NCBI GenBank assembly: GCA_964017145.1
Contig: OZ024844.1
Coordinates: 1,798,001-1,862,000 of the forward strand
Length of the DNA: 64,000 nucleotides
From: Agrocybe praecox
Lineage: Eukaryota; Basidiomycota; Agaricomycetes; Agaricales; Agrocybaceae
Reading direction: 5' to 3'
A program made the position numbers and the translations under genes. Of the stretch, positions 33,805 through 46,353 are shown piece after piece. Under the pieces are notes generated by a model. That model ran no database searches. It saw only the letters and a list, made by a program, of their open reading frames with translations, and was not told the DNA's origin. Numbering within the stretch: position 1 is the first letter of the stretch; each line of letters starts with the position of its first letter.

Positions 33805-35393
33805 TCAAAATTCTTCATTCCTTTTTAGACTGTCAATTACACCGTCTGCTACTTCTTCCTCTTCCTTCCACAGCCATTCAATCGCAGTCTTCGCATATTC
33901 TACCCATGATGGGCAGTTCTGCGTCCTCTCTATCGCTCTGACCTTCTCAACTCCTTCCCTCGCCTGCTCTAAAATATTCCCACAAATATCCATTAGACCG
34001 GCTTTCCAAAGCTTCTCATTCATGTCAGATATAGTATCTTGCATTCCGCGCGTCGTGTTCTTCCATGACTGTAAAACTTGGTCGGGGTTGGATGGCATTG
34101 TATCACAAGACAACGGAAGGATATGATACAGTCTCAATGCTGTCACTAGCCGGTAGGAGGGATGAGCAGGTGTAGGCGAAGCGTGTAATGTCCAATCACT
34201 AAATCATTGATTTAGCTCAGACTTTAGGGAACTAAGATCAAGACCATCACCTCCAATATCCTTCGTCGACCAGGACTTGCTTCATCCATATCCCAACGTC
34301 ACCTCTCTCCTCAAATAGTTTTTCGACAACTCTGATTACTTCAGTTTCTCCCGTTCCAGACTCTTTAATAGGGCTAGACTGGTCAATAAACCCGTATTCA
34401 GAGAATAATGTAGCATTCGAGTGAACACCATATCTCAAAAACAGCTCTTCTCCATTCGCGGTTTGTGTATCGGGTGACAAGAGGGTGAAGTTGTCTCCAA
34501 ATGGTCGTTTATTAGAGGGGCCTGTGTCCCATAATTCTGCGCGTGTAGTTTCCGGTTTCGTGAAAGGCGCTTCTGCAGTATGGTTCGCAAAATCCAGGAT
34601 GGGACACAAGGTCATATTATTTTTGTCTGCCCGAGATTTTGCGAGGCGATGATAAACACAACGAGTATTAACTGCAGCATTGCCATGTCAGAAATAAATA
34701 AATCTGTGTCGAAAGTAGGACGAAAACAGACCATTTAGCCATCCCCACAAGTAGTCACTTTCCAGCACATCCAAGTCGGATCCTCTGGTGGAGTCTGCTA
34801 GTATCGAAGGGTTATTTTGCAGGTAATCTCGAATTCTCAGCCAATCTTGGTCGTATAGATCCATAATTTTTCCCAATTTCGCATGTATACGTTCAGGCAG
34901 GACGTTCCCGAGCTTGTTCTCGACGCTCTCAGGATGAGTATTGCGTCTTTTCTTCCAAACCCATGTCAATGGATGCGAGTCAAAATCCTGAGGAATCACT
35001 GAGATGTATGGTCCAAAAAGAGGATCCAAAGATACACCATCCCTCGGCCGATGGATCATTAAATGCAATGAAACAATCTGAGTGCATGATAGTTTCGGTT
35101 TGGTCGTAGGATAATGAGGCGCCAAAGTGAGGTGGTTCAACAGCGCCTTTGCAGGGATTGAAAAGAGTCTTGAAGACGGCTCAATCTGTCGGATGGAGAA
35201 TAAACCATAACCCGCGCCTAACACAATTTTTTTTTTGTTTCGAAATCGACGACGCGACGGGGATTTATTAAGATGACTGACCAGAACTAGAGCGCGCTAC
35301 AACTGGCAGCTTTTCGAGAGATGTGTCCATGCCATGAGACGCGAGCCATTGGAGGAGATGATTCCAACGAGGATGTACGGTGTTATCGTTCAT
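33805..35393 (-). CDS. SET-domain lysine methyltransferase (RKM/Rubisco-LSMT-like)
   Basis: Protein-lysine methyltransferase with a split SET domain like yeast Rkm and SETD3/4/6 proteins, which modify ribosomal or other non-histone proteins. The ATG at 35393 gives MNDNTVHPRWNHLLQWLASHG, the usual opening; joining to AGYGLFSIRQIEPSSRLFSIP gives the SET start with the cofactor-binding G-x-G. SET core: LWGWL, then MTLCPILDFANHT (the conserved N-H pair). GEELFLRYGVHSNATLFSEYGF supplies the catalytic Tyr region. A C-terminal helical substrate-binding region follows (LVTALRLYHILPLSC), ending SLKRNEEF-stop at 33805. Four or five exons. Divergent from the SDR gene with 169 bp between ATGs. The substrate cannot be told from sequence. 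Confidence 0.86.
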
Positions 35394-35562
35394 GAGGGGA
35401 AGAGAATTGCCCAATCAGGCCTTAGGTATGATGGCGGACCGATCGCGCACGGATCACGAATTATTGCTCTGAGAAACGATGATGATGATAGCAGTCCAGC
35501 TGGGAGAAATAGATAAGCATGCTGATCCTTTATGTTCTCGTCTTTTCTTCCCACTAACCACC

Positions 35563-36655
35563 ATGTCCATCTTCAACGCCTCTCGTATCATTGGAAAAAC
35601 CGTCCTCATCACTGGTGCTAGCAGTGGTATCGGTGCTGTAAGTACTCTCTTGTCTCTGAGCAGATGTATATCAATCGTATACCCCAGGCCACTGCTGTCC
35701 TTTTTGCCAAGGTAAAATAAAAAATTCTGGACACGGGTTTACAGCAACTCACGACGCGATCAGGGAGGCGCCAACGTCATTCTATTGGCCAGAAGACAGG
35801 AAGCCCTTTCCAAAGTTGCCGATGCCTGTGTTGCAGCGCACAAAGAATCAGGTCTGAAGGAAGGCGGAAAGTTCGCACACATTCAATTGGACGTTTCTGA
35901 TAGGTCCCAAATCGCTTCTCTGTGGTCCAAGGTACCCCAAGACCTCCGAGACGTCGATATCCTTGGTACGTGGTTAGGTGTCGCAAGCATAGGGGCTACA
36001 CGATCGGCGGCTGATCATAAATGCTCGTCCTGCAGTCAACAACGCTGGCTTCGTCAAGGGACTCGAACACGTCGGGGACATCAACGAAGATGAAATCGAC
36101 GCGATGTTCGCCACGAATGTGTTGGGTCTCATCTCTATTACCCAATTACTCGTGAAAGGCACGTATCCCTTATCAGTATGTGTTTGCATTCTCTGATCAT
36201 ACCGACACAGACTTCAAAAAGAAGCAGTCTGGGCATGTTATCAACTTGGGTTCCATTGCAGGCATTGAGCCCTACGCTGGAGGCAGCATTTACACCGCGA
36301 CTAAACACGCCGTCAACGCGTTCTCCGGCTCACTGCTCAGAGAACTCGTCAACACTCCCATTCGCGTGACCGAAATCCTGCCAGGAATGGTTGAGACAGA
36401 ATTCTCGATCGTGCGATTCCGTGGTGATGCTACTGCCGCCAAGAAAGTCTACGAAGGTCTTGAGCCATGTATGTTTCTTCAGTTGTCACCATCACTGCCG
36501 ATAGCTGATGTTAATAATTCCTAGTGACAGCAGGAGACATCGCAGAGGAAATTGTCTGGGTTGCTGCACGACCAGCACACGTTAACATCGCCACCATGCT
36601 CGTGTTCCCCGTCAATCAAGCTAGCGCTGGTATCAAATATACGGCGCCCAAGTAA
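35563..36655 (+). CDS. Short-chain dehydrogenase/reductase (YMR226C/YdfG-like)
   Basis: Classical SDR; the closest type by eye is the NADP-dependent 3-hydroxy acid (serine/threonine) dehydrogenase YMR226C/YdfG. The ATG at 35563 gives MSIFNASRIIGKTVLITGASSGIG, with the TGxxxGIG nucleotide motif. Further: GANVILLARRQEALSKVAD, DILVNNAGFVKG (NNAG, split by an intron at about 35964-36033), GHVINLGSIAGIEPYAGGSIYTATKHAV (catalytic Ser and YxxxK, about 36235-36310) and IRVTEILPGMVETEFSIVRF. About 275 residues, normal for the family. The YdfG-type PGMVETEFS and FRGD segments support the subfamily. Ends SAGIKYTAPK-stop. Five short introns. Confidence 0.9.
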
Positions 36656-36894
36656 GGCATGCGAAACAAGAAACGGATCATATTTTTATATCCAATATGT
36701 ACCATCTTTATAGGAAACACGATAACATACCTGTACCCAAAGCCGCCCTTTAATGTGTAACATCGTGATGTGAATGCTTCGAGAAACAGGGGCCATATAT
36801 TGAAGGAATGTATGTGTAAAATATAGAGCAAGATATCCAACGCAAAAAGTAGATATTACAATCACCGCCTAGTAGCCTTGCTTGAAGAAACGGT

Positions 36895-39800
36895 TTACTT
36901 CTTTTTAGCCTTTGATCGAGTATTTTTGACGACCGCAACTTCTGGAACAGCAGGCACGTCGCTATCATAGACGATCTTTTTAACCGTAATATTCTCAGGT
37001 ACTATGTCTGTCAGCGGTGAATCGGCTTGAGGCAGATTTCCGAGCGTGTCCAATCGAAGAGCCTAGGAACAAGTGTCAGTCAGATCGCCCACCTTTGAAA
37101 CATAAAAAACTCACTTTAGCAGTAGGAGCTAGAATACCCTTCAGAGATACATTTTCTTTCAGCGTTTGCCGCGTGCCTAGCTGCACTTCATCAAGGCACA
37201 CAGTCGTGAAAAGACCCCTGTCCCACTTCACTCTACGTTTCGGTTGTCGGTCATCCACGTCCATATCATTGTCAACAAACAAACGCGTCCGTTTGAGTTG
37301 CTTCTCAGGTCTATCTGGCGTCTCATAGTCTTCTTCATCCCCAGCCCCTCTCCGATGCCTGGAATACGTTTCTTGTTCCCCATCCGAGCCTTGATCATCA
37401 AATAGGCTTGAATACCCGACATCGCTAGATCCTTCAATATCACTTGAACCAGCAATTTCATCGCTCCTTCTTGCCCGCCGCTTCGCTCTCTCAGCCCTCT
37501 GCCTATCCCTTTCGTCCTGTTGTCGCTGCACGATGGTACGGACCTTAACAGCTGGACTTTCGGGTCTCACGCCCTGCTTACGGATTACTTCAGTTTCGAG
37601 GTTAGCAGTGAGGTAGCGCTGATTTCGTAACGTATTCGACACCGTCAGGTCTTTCAGTGCTGTCATGCTCATCCCAGAGAATGTATCATCCGAGCGGAAT
37701 GTTGAAGCTTTTCGCCGAGAAGTAGACCGCTTTGTACTCCCTCCAGTAAACACGTCCTGTACAACGGGAACCTTCCGTGAGCGAGTCGTACGCCGTAAAC
37801 CATTGGAAGATTCCTCGTTTGATATAGAAGAATAATCCTCGATGACGACTGTAGGTACCGGCAACGGTTCCGATGACTCTTCCGCATTACCCTGTGGGGG
37901 AGCATAATCGGTATGCGTATCGGGCAGGTCTTCCTTCATAGGAGATCCAGGAGATCCCTCGACGGTCTGGTGAACATGGTCCTCGCTTGATGGCTCAGAT
38001 ATTTTAGCCTCGGACTTCGGTGGATTGTAAACGATGGTAGGCTCCTCTTGTTCAACAGTTGTGGGAATGATGGATCGGGGAGGTGGTACTGGATCCATCA
38101 CACGACGTATACGAACAGGGGCTTGAGACGGTTTCTTACCTTTCGCAGTCAATGACGGTTGCGCAGGCGTAGGAGCGAGAGGAGGTTGAGCACTTGTGGA
38201 GGATTCTGCTGGAGTACTAGGGATTGGTGGAACTTGCCGCAGCATGATGACGCGGGGTTTAGCAGGAGACACTTTCTCTGCATCTCTTTTCCGTTTCAAC
38301 AGACTGGTCGATGTTGACGTAGATGACTTAATCCGCGCGGCTGAGCTTGCAGTGGCCTTACTGGCTCCCGCAACGCCAACCTCTTTCTTGAGTGTTGTGG
38401 CAGGGTTGTCTGTTGCTGATAGTTTGGGGGTCGACTGAAGCAACGCAACCATGAGCATATTAATATATTAACGAAACCCGGCATGCATACCTTGGTCAAG
38501 TCAACCATTCTCATCGTGGTGGGCTTTGTTTTAGCCGCAGTCGCGGCCGTCGGCGCGGTAACACGCGCATACGGCTTTGCACCAATTCTTGGTATTCGAC
38601 TGGTGACCTGTTTAAGACTCGACTTTGCAGGACTAACCTTCAGCGAAGATGATGATGATTCGTTTACAGTCTCGGATGAATGAACCTGGCGCAGTGGGGA
38701 AGACGGCACAACAGATGGAGAGGCCGAGGAGATTATAGGGAAAGGTAACTTTTTCATAATCGTCGATGTCTTACTCGAGACCTGGGAGGGCTCCTCTTTC
38801 TCTTTACCTTTGACGGATACAATGGGTCTTTGTGTAGGTTCAGCAGAACGCTCCCGCTTGAGAAGTAAGGTCTTTGTTGGACTGCCTAACCTAGACTCAT
38901 TTAGCTTGGATGTCGAGGGTGCGGACGCTTCAGATATTAAGACCCTCCTAGCAGGTGTAGAAACGGCTCCTAAAGCGGTGTCATTGGGCTTATAGCCTAG
39001 TTGAGCAGCCTTTTCGGGAGATACATGGCCTTGGGTGATGGCCTGAGAAATAGGTATTCTGCGAGCAGGTGTATTGGTCGGGTCATTAGGGGCAGGCGTT
39101 TGCAGGCGGAATTTGTTCGGCGAGCTTTCCGCTTTGGTGGGGCTGGTAAAGCGAATAGGACCTGATGAGCGCACAGGGGTGCTTGGCCCGGTGGTACCAG
39201 AGGGCGCAAATACCGAGAACGAAAAGGCTGACTGGGAACCAGAATCTTCTGATATATTCGGAAGAATTGCTCCTCTAGGTTCATCCAATGCAGAGCCGAA
39301 TGCCAAGTTCGCTAATACGCTCGTCGATTCTGGAGACAAAGATCCTAGCTCTCTGCTGAATGAAAGCGGGCCCTTTTCAGGACTACGATGCCTAACCCGA
39401 ACGGAAGTAGTAGTAGGAGTAGCAGTGGTGGACAATCGAGACCGCTGTGTTTCTTCTTCTTCATCCTGCGAGTCACTCACAACTTCATCAGCAGGCCCGG
39501 AATTTGTAAATCTCTTCTTGACCTGGGTTCGTGCATTGGAAGGAGTGACAATGGGGGTAGAAGGATTTGCAGCAGGAGGATTTGGAGTAACACTCCGGCG
39601 AGGACGAGTAGAGCGCCTTAATGGAGTTGCGGGTAGGATCTCTTCCGTTATTACTGGTGCGACGGTACTGGCTGCATCGGTGGGTGTCCCTAGTAAATCA
39701 TGTGTTGCGGATACCTCCCCTTGGTCCGATATGAGCTGGGAGTCTGCTTTCATTGAAAGTGGTTCATCAACAATCATGGGTGAACCAACTTCAGATATCC

Positions 39801-40681
39801 TGTTCTCAGCCAATTGTACTATAACCTGTGGAATGTCCAATTGTGGAGAGACTGGGCGTTTGACTGGGCTTGGGGATTTGGCAAGAAGATCATCTACAGA
39901 CAACACGGGTTGAGGAATTGAAGAAACTAGTTGGGTAGGGAAGTTCCCTTGAGCTAGGGGTGTTGTGAGAGAGTCAAAAGAAATTAGCTCTTTCTGAGGC
40001 GTAGTACTGTCGTCCACAAGTCGTTGGGTATCCATTTGAACATTCACTGTATTGTTAAACACAGGATTTGCATCATCTTCCCCCAGCTGTCCATCGAGTT
40101 CTAAAGACATAAGATCTGCTTGATAGTTGGTCGAGGTCGAGAATTCTGGGATATCGGTGTGGTATGGATCAAATAAGCTTAATTCTGCAGGCGGGCTTGG
40201 GGGTGGAGAGGGATTGCCGTGAGCATGTATTATCCTTTCTGCTAGTGCAGACGATGGTTCTATACATGGTTCTTGCTTAGCGGGAACATTAAAACATTAA
40301 ACGCACTAATTTAGACTGACCATCAGGGAAAACTTCACCGTTCAGCGGTGTTCCAGGTATTGAGTTCGATCCACTTTCCAGTTCTTCACCCTCTTCTGCT
40401 TCATTTACCAGTTGAGCGACTTGTTCTATATCCTCTCTTTCCTCTTCAGCTATTTGTAAATCGGCGGGAGTGGACGATCGGGGTCGAGGGCTCGATAGCC
40501 TGGGCGAGCGGCGGGGAGGCGTGTTGAGTGCAGGAGGAAAGAGTTTCTTGGTCGAGGCAACAAAATTGCGTTCGGGAGTCTTTAATGGTCCAAAGTATAA
40601 GCGGGCAGATTCTGTGTTGTATGCGTCGCTGTCGGAAGCAGATGAGGATGCCGGAGATGGGGGAGAGGCATGGTCGTCCAT
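36895..40681 (-). CDS. Large Ser/Thr/Pro-rich disordered protein, unknown function
   Basis: Not recognised. About 1,200 residues in four or five exons, mostly low-complexity and predicted disordered. The ATG at 40681 gives MDDHASPPSPASSSASDSD. Many TP/SP sites (KTPERNF, PPRRSPRLSSPRPRSS, TTPQKELISF, RSPEKGPLSFSRELGSLSP) look like targets of cyclin-dependent kinases. Basic patches (KKRF, RRSTRPRRS, STKRSTSRRK) fit a nuclear or chromatin protein. A charged helix (QQDERDRQRAERAKRRARR, about 37480-37540) precedes KRRVKW (about 37225-37245), which fits the RVx(F/W) PP1-docking pattern. A last conserved-looking block follows: LFTTVCLDEVQLGTRQTL, KGILAPTAKALRLDTLGNL. The stop is at 36895 after RSKAKKK. 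The function is not inferable; a mitotic or chromatin regulator is a guess from composition. Confidence 0.72.
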
Positions 40682-41983
40682 ATCCTTGTGTATAGAAGAT
40701 TCGAGTCCAATATCATAAAACTCTATTCACTAGCTCGTTTAACGTGAATTTAAAGTAGAATCGCAGTCAACTTCCCTCGCAAGGAGGCTCAGGCTAGCGC
40801 TCAGGGCTGATTGCAAGTAAAAGTGTAAGCACAAGTTCAAACAGTAATCACGGCGCGACCCAACCAAACAACACGTCTCCACGTGATCAATATCGAAACA
40901 GCCCTTCACACGCCAGAATTTCTTTTTCTCACTTTCCTGCATGTACGTAACAACTCGACCTTGATCTAAAATGTCTCTAGGCGGGAATCTCAGGTTTCTT
41001 GTAATGCATACATTTACTACGTCCACTCAGGACATGCTTTCACTACGGTCACTTCCGGATTCCCTGTTCCTTGACCAAACAGCTATCCGCTACAAGCGCT
41101 GAAGCTTGCTCTATTGCATTGGAGATGCTTGTTTCGATGTCTGTTCTGTCAGTCCTTCGATGTTGCTCTGTTCATACGGTTTGATATAACCAAATATCTA
41201 TCTGTACTTGTGACGACACTGATACGATCCCTTGATTTTCTATTAATAGACCTGTAATCTGTGCGATTGACTATGTAGGATTAACCACAAGTTCAATCAA
41301 AGGATTATCAAATAACCAATTAATAAGCGCTTAGGGCCAAATCACCACGCATCAGAAGCACTAGCGCTGTCGTAATTCGAGCTAATTCGAGCCATGTGGA
41401 TAGTAGAAAAAAAATGGAAAATCTTGTAGTAAATGATCCCCCCAAAAAATTCTTAAGATCGTAGAGGTTGGTGATTCTACTCTTCGTCTACACCGGTGAT
41501 TTCCAAACGTACCGCGTATCTATAGTCGCCACTGAGATAGGTAGGCATCGATTTTCAATTGATCGTGTTTAAGTACTCGGTGCACCGGTTGCCGGGTCGC
41601 AACGCTTACATAAGAAATTAAATGCACATGTGAATTTCAAGTTTAAAAGTGGTTGGGCCGTGTTTACTTTTCTCACCAACTTCATGAACAAGGTTTTTAT
41701 TCGTGTGTTCACTGTAGTGTTAAATAAGAGGGAAGTGTACAGACTGCAAAAGGGTAAGAAAAAAAATAATAGCGAAATTCAAACAGAATAACACTTTCAT
41801 TTTCTACCCCGTCAACGTTTCAACCCTGACACGATCCGGAGTCAAACCCGACACTAAGCCTACTCTGCTCCGATAAAATGCAATAGTTTTAAGAGTGCGA
41901 TAACTTGTTTTCACCCCTCTTGATTCCATTCCACTCGGTCCCCCTTCTTTGTGCCTCAGGATTCGCAGTGTCCATATTTATAT
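40682..41983. other. Intergenic 1.3 kb, no gene recognised
   Basis: Lies between two divergent genes. I see no family match on either strand. Small local features only: a direct repeat TAATTCGAGC x2 (about 41373-41392), an A tract at about 41405, and AT-rich upstream sequence near 41760. An open minus frame at 40739-41026 is short and unlike any protein I know. Confidence 0.45.
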
Positions 41984-43772
41984 ATGGGTGCCCTTCTCAG
42001 CATTGCGACAGTAGCTCTCATGGGGGCCTTTTTATCTTTCGGCCACAGAGTTTACGGTGACAATCTCCCTATCGTGCACTTCGCAGATAAGCCAGCAACC
42101 CTCCCGGTCAAGAAACGAGATGGAACGGACGCAGTCGAACATGTTTCCATGAAAGAGCTGCTGGAAACGAGATGTGGAAGTCTTTTCAGTGGTTTCCGAC
42201 CACTCTGGTGGCTTTTCAAGTAAGTTCTGTCTCGGTCTTCTATGACACGTCGAAATTTCTACTTACATTATCTAGTGGGCATTTACAGACTCTTTACTGT
42301 GTTTTTGGCAATTTCTCCAAGAACGATCTGATGTGGTACAACCGGTGCGTTAAACCTCAACCTCATGCCCAAAGATTTGAACCCTCATAGAATGTGTAGA
42401 GTATACCTACGCTTAAAAGATGGAGGTACACTGTATGTCATGGATGCTTCTGTTTGAAAACTGCTGCTTAAACGCTAACATTCCTTCACAGCGGTGTCGA
42501 TTTCGCACCAGCTGACCAGTCCAAAGTCATAAAAAATGCTCCAATTGTGATAGTGCAACACGGTCTAACAGGAGGTCTGTTATTTCGGTAGACCCGTCAA
42601 CCCCGTAACTAAATCGTGGACAGGATCCTACGAACCTTATGTCAGGGCCATCTTGAGTCGGGCATGTGCACCAGTCGAAGAGGGAGGTTTGGGTTATCGC
42701 GCAGCAGTGATCAATTTCCGAGGATGTCAGTCTTTTCATCTCATTCTTCAATCTTCTCTGTATTTGATACTTTATGCAGGTGCCGGAGTGCCCATAACTA
42801 GTCCCTTATTATATTCTGCTGGACACACTGACGACACTCGCCAAGCCTTGTTATACATAGCTTCCCAATATCCTGATGCACCCTTACTCGGCCTCGGCTT
42901 TTCGCTGGGTTCCAATGTTCTGACAAGATATCTCGGTGAAGAGCGTCATCAAAGTAGAGTTCATTCTGCCTGCGTCCTTGCCTGTGTAAGTGACTACAGC
43001 GTTGAGATGGCAAAGTAAAGTTCTGATCATTATTCACATATTCAGCCTTGGGATCTCAGGCAGAATAATGATGGGTCAGTCTAGAACCTCCTATTGATGC
43101 CCTTTGTGCTGTCGTGTTAAACGTGACTTGTCTAGTCTTCTACGATCGTTCACCGGGAAGCACATCTACTCCAAAGGAATGGGCGGAAATCTATTACGGC
43201 TTGTTAAAAAACATCTCCACTCCCTCATTCAGGACCCTGATCACATTGTGGCAAAGGCTGCTGGTCTTGCAATTCAGCTAAAGAACCCGACGCTTGAGAA
43301 ATTTGACGACACCTTCACTAGAATCGCAGGAGGGCCATCACCCCACTTCCCATTCCGTGACGCCGATGCATATTATGTTTGGGGTTCAAGTCATAATATA
43401 GTGGGCAAGATTACTGTGCCTTTCCTTGCTATCAATGCCGCGGACGATCCTGTTGTTCGACACGTGCCCATGGATGGGGGTGGAAATGGACTTGTAGTTA
43501 TGGAGCTCACCAAAGGTGGGGGTCACCTTGGTTGGTTCCAAGCGGGTAAAGGGTTCGTCGATAGGTGGACCACGAAGCCTGTCCTGGAATGGTTGAAATT
43601 AGTTGGCGAAGACCTCGTGCACGATCCCACTCCAAGAGGGCCAGCTATTTACACTGACGAAGATGGCTTCTTGCGGGAGAAAGGAAGGGATTATATAGGT
43701 TGCAAACCACTACCCGGAGGTGGTATACTCGATGGTAATGGCGGAGAGGATGGAATGTTCCAAGGGTTGTAA
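41984..43772 (+). CDS. Alpha/beta hydrolase, YheT/ABHD3/EHT1-like
   Basis: AB-hydrolase-4 family; yeast relatives Eht1 and Eeb1 make medium-chain ethyl esters, animal ABHD1/3 act on phospholipids. The ATG at 41984 gives MGALLSIATVALMGAFLSFG, a probable N-terminal membrane anchor. Family signatures: NGHLQTLYCVFGNF, VDFAPA, IVIVQHGLTGGSYEPYV (oxyanion-hole HGLTGGS), AAVINFRGCAG, SPLLYSAGHTDD, and the nucleophile elbow GFSLGSNVLTRYLGEE (about 42893-42945). The acid lies in NAADDPVV (about 43434-43450), and the catalytic His in GGGHLGWF (about 43518-43540). All triad members are present, so the enzyme should be active. Short introns, including one beside NFRGC. Ends GMFQGL-stop. Substrate not known. 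Confidence 0.9.
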
Positions 43773-43855
43773 TAGTGCAAAGTATAGACACTCATAGAGT
43801 CATATTTTTATCCTAATTTACACAGTAATCAGAATTAAAGCATCTGATACCATGG

Positions 43856-44896
43856 TCAATCGCTGTCACTAAAGGTAAGCCCCTCCTCTTGCTCTTCCTC
43901 TTCCTGATTTGTTCTGTCATATTGGCTGATGTCCACAGAAACTGCCCCTTCTTCCATGAGGGTCTCGTCTTCCAGATTTTTATTCCTTTCAAATAGTTGA
44001 CGGCCTGGAAACACTGTTAAGGAAAACAAACACATTTGACAAGGTCTTTTGCATTACCTGACGGTCGAGCGACTGATCTTTTCCATTCTTCTCGCTCTTT
44101 GGGCGTTAAGCCTTTCAGACGGTCGTCCTCTTCTTGAGACTTCTTGAAGACCATTTCTTTATCGAACTTAGCTTTCCATGCCTTGAAGGAATCTAATGTA
44201 ACAGGCGTGCCACGGGTGCGCTTTTCTTCTTCCTGTTTGACATTCAGCCTGAGTATCATTGGGGCCGAAGCAATTTTGACACACCTCTAAAACCAGTCGT
44301 TCTTTCTCGGCTTCTGCCTTCCGCTGTTCTTCTATCTTATTCCTCACGAGCTGAGAAAGTTGTTCTCGAAGATGAGATACTAAAGTGAAGGTCATCGCCA
44401 TGCCCAAATTTTCTTCTCCCTATCAGTTAGCGGTGCATATCGTTTCCTTATGATCAAACCAAAGAAACCTACCACTCTCCGTAGCTCCTGCAAAAGATTT
44501 TCGACATCCTCTTCTTGTACTGTTGGGTCGTCGTGTTTGAGAGACAGGGTGGGTAATTCGTCTGGATATGTATCGTCATAATGAACGCATAACGTTACTT
44601 GGACTGAAAAGACGAGTTGTCAAACAGCGAGCTCGTAAATGAGGATGTAATCGCACCATTTTCTGCTCCATCTGGTATATCGTCAGCTTCGGCCTCAATT
44701 TCGATTTCTCGTTCGGATAGTCCTTCATATCACAAGCACTTCAGCGTTCGTCAAGCTGGATCTTGTCGAGGATACGGACTCTGCAGTTCAGTGGGATAAA
44801 TAGACTCTAAAACCTGTTTTAATTATTAGAAAAGGGGCAGAGTTATACAAGTTGATGTCCCATTACTTCGAATTCCTCGAGCAAGGCTTCAGACAT
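43856..44896 (-). CDS. GIR2: RWD-domain protein, GIR2/RWDD1-like
   Basis: Small acidic protein with an N-terminal RWD domain. Gir2 in yeast binds Gcn1 and the GTPase Rbg2 (DRG-type), damping Gcn2 activation. The ATG at 44896 gives MSEALLEEFEVLESIYPTEL, the classic RWD opening. Then IEIEAEADDIPDGAENVQVTL, YDDTYPDELPTLSL and LGMAMTFTLVSHLREQL complete the domain. The C-terminal half is a charged coil: KRTRGTPVTLDSFKAWKAKF, the Gir2/RWDD1/DFRP2 signature (about 44168-44220), then LTPKEREEWKR. The final acidic EEEEQEEGLTFSDSD-stop is at 43856. Divergent from bS21m with 165 bp between ATGs; convergent with the hydrolase gene (83 bp between stops). eIF2B alpha, another part of translation-stress control, lies 8 kb away, probably by chance. 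Confidence 0.85.
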
Positions 44897-45061
44897 TTTG
44901 ATGATATGCCAAAGAGTTCTTATGAGGGGAGAGCAAAGTGGGAGATTATCTTATCCAGGTTGCTATTGGTGGATAGCACGTGACTACATCTGTTGTTTGG
45001 ACCATTTTGAGCAATTACCCGTTTCAACGAACGTCTACCTTCACTGACGCGCTTCCGAACG

Positions 45062-45687
45062 ATGCAGCGTCTATCGCAACTCCTACCGGCGTCTGCTTTG
45101 CGGCTGTCTACTGCGCTAAGACCAGGCTTATATCTTTCTCAGAAAAATATCCTTCCCCGTGCTGCCCTCACAAGCTATACCCGCCTTCTCTATACCGCCA
45201 CCGACTCATCGCACCCGGTCAACCATGAATTAGAGACCAGAATCCCTGTAGCCAAAACTATTGACGAAAGATGGCGGGAAAACTCGAGAAGAGCATTGGA
45301 TGACGCGCGCAACCACCCTCCTGCCAATCCCTACTCAGGTAATGACGAATGTTGATATATAGTGACATACTTATCGACATGTCTACATATGCAAGGTCGT
45401 ACTGTGCTGAATCCTAGCGGAAAAAACCTGAGCGGGACATTCAGGAAGCTCGAGGGAATCCTCATTCGTAATCAAGTCCGAAAACAACTGCGGATGACGG
45501 AAAGACATGAGAAAAAAGGTGTCAAACGACGCAGGTTGAGCAGTGAACGGTGGAGGAAACGATTTGCTGATGAAGTGCGTCTGCTTGTTTCGCTCTACTT
45601 TTCATTCATCTTACATCTTGTCCTACTCCAATTCAGGTGCGGAAAAAGGTCCAACTCGTCATTAAAATCAAAGATCGTGGAGCTTAA
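45062..45687 (+). CDS. MRP21: Mitochondrial ribosomal protein bS21m
   Basis: Small-subunit mitochondrial ribosomal protein of the bacterial S21 family. The ATG at 45062 starts a presequence rich in Arg, Ser and Leu with no acidic residues for its first 45 positions (MQRLSQLLPASALRLSTALR). The S21 domain is encoded in the second half: FRKLEGILIRNQVRKQLRMT, then RHEKKGVKRRRLSSERWRKR and, after an intron with acceptor TTCAG near 45638, VRKKVQLVIKIKDRGA-stop. The very basic C-terminus is expected for an rRNA-binding protein. Three exons. The bacterial-size S21 part is complete. Confidence 0.88.
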
Positions 45688-46353
45688 ACCTTTCACTTTT
45701 GCATTGGCGTCAGAGTCTATTACAACAGGCAGGTGCTGTACCACCTCCAGTTACTTCGTTTTTAAAGTTCCGGACTGCGCGATGCCTCCAGGCCCTACGC
45801 TTTACCAAGTTCCGGCTATATAATTCGTATTTTTAATAGGGCAATGGTAGTCTCTTTCTCCGCATTTCTCATTTCTCGCCATGCACCCCCAGGAATCCCT
45901 GCTTTGCGATCTCAGAGTCTCACCGCTGTCGAACAGGATCTTAAAATTGGCAGCATTCGGTTCAAAAACTTGTTTTGTTGCATGCGATCATTCAATCACA
46001 ACCAGGTTTTACCCATGCTGAAACGTTTGTTTCCCAGACTAGAGTTCTCGCTTTCCTCTTCAATTAACGCACCCTTTGATTGGAGTCCCTCTTACATTTT
46101 TTCAAGGATCCAAGGGAGCAAAGAAGCCCAGTCATGTTGTTATTATTAGCTTCCGAGGCAAACCTCATACCTTGATTGGATGACTGCATTCAGATCGGGA
46201 GATTCCGAAGCCTCACGCTCATTATGAAGGTTTGCCTTCCAGAACGAGGCTGCACGCACTTTCTCCACTCCCTTCTACTTAAAAATGGGACTTTTAGAGA
46301 ACGGCGGCAATCTCATCCTACCCCCCTCGACTTGAAGAAGACCTTGAACCACC
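45688..46353. other. Intergenic, no gene recognised
   Basis: Holds the bS21m 3' flank. A plus-strand open stretch at 45844-46149 gives no family match and no convincing splice partner. A small gene cannot be excluded. Confidence 0.4.

Noticed and set aside
39074..39913. 279-codon open frame on the plus strand
   Set aside because: Antisense to the large Ser/Thr/Pro-rich protein, with the same composition effect.
40739..41026. Minus-strand open frame in the 1.3-kb gap
   Set aside because: Short, no splice partner, no recognisable motif, and Cys spacing unlike the mini-protein family.
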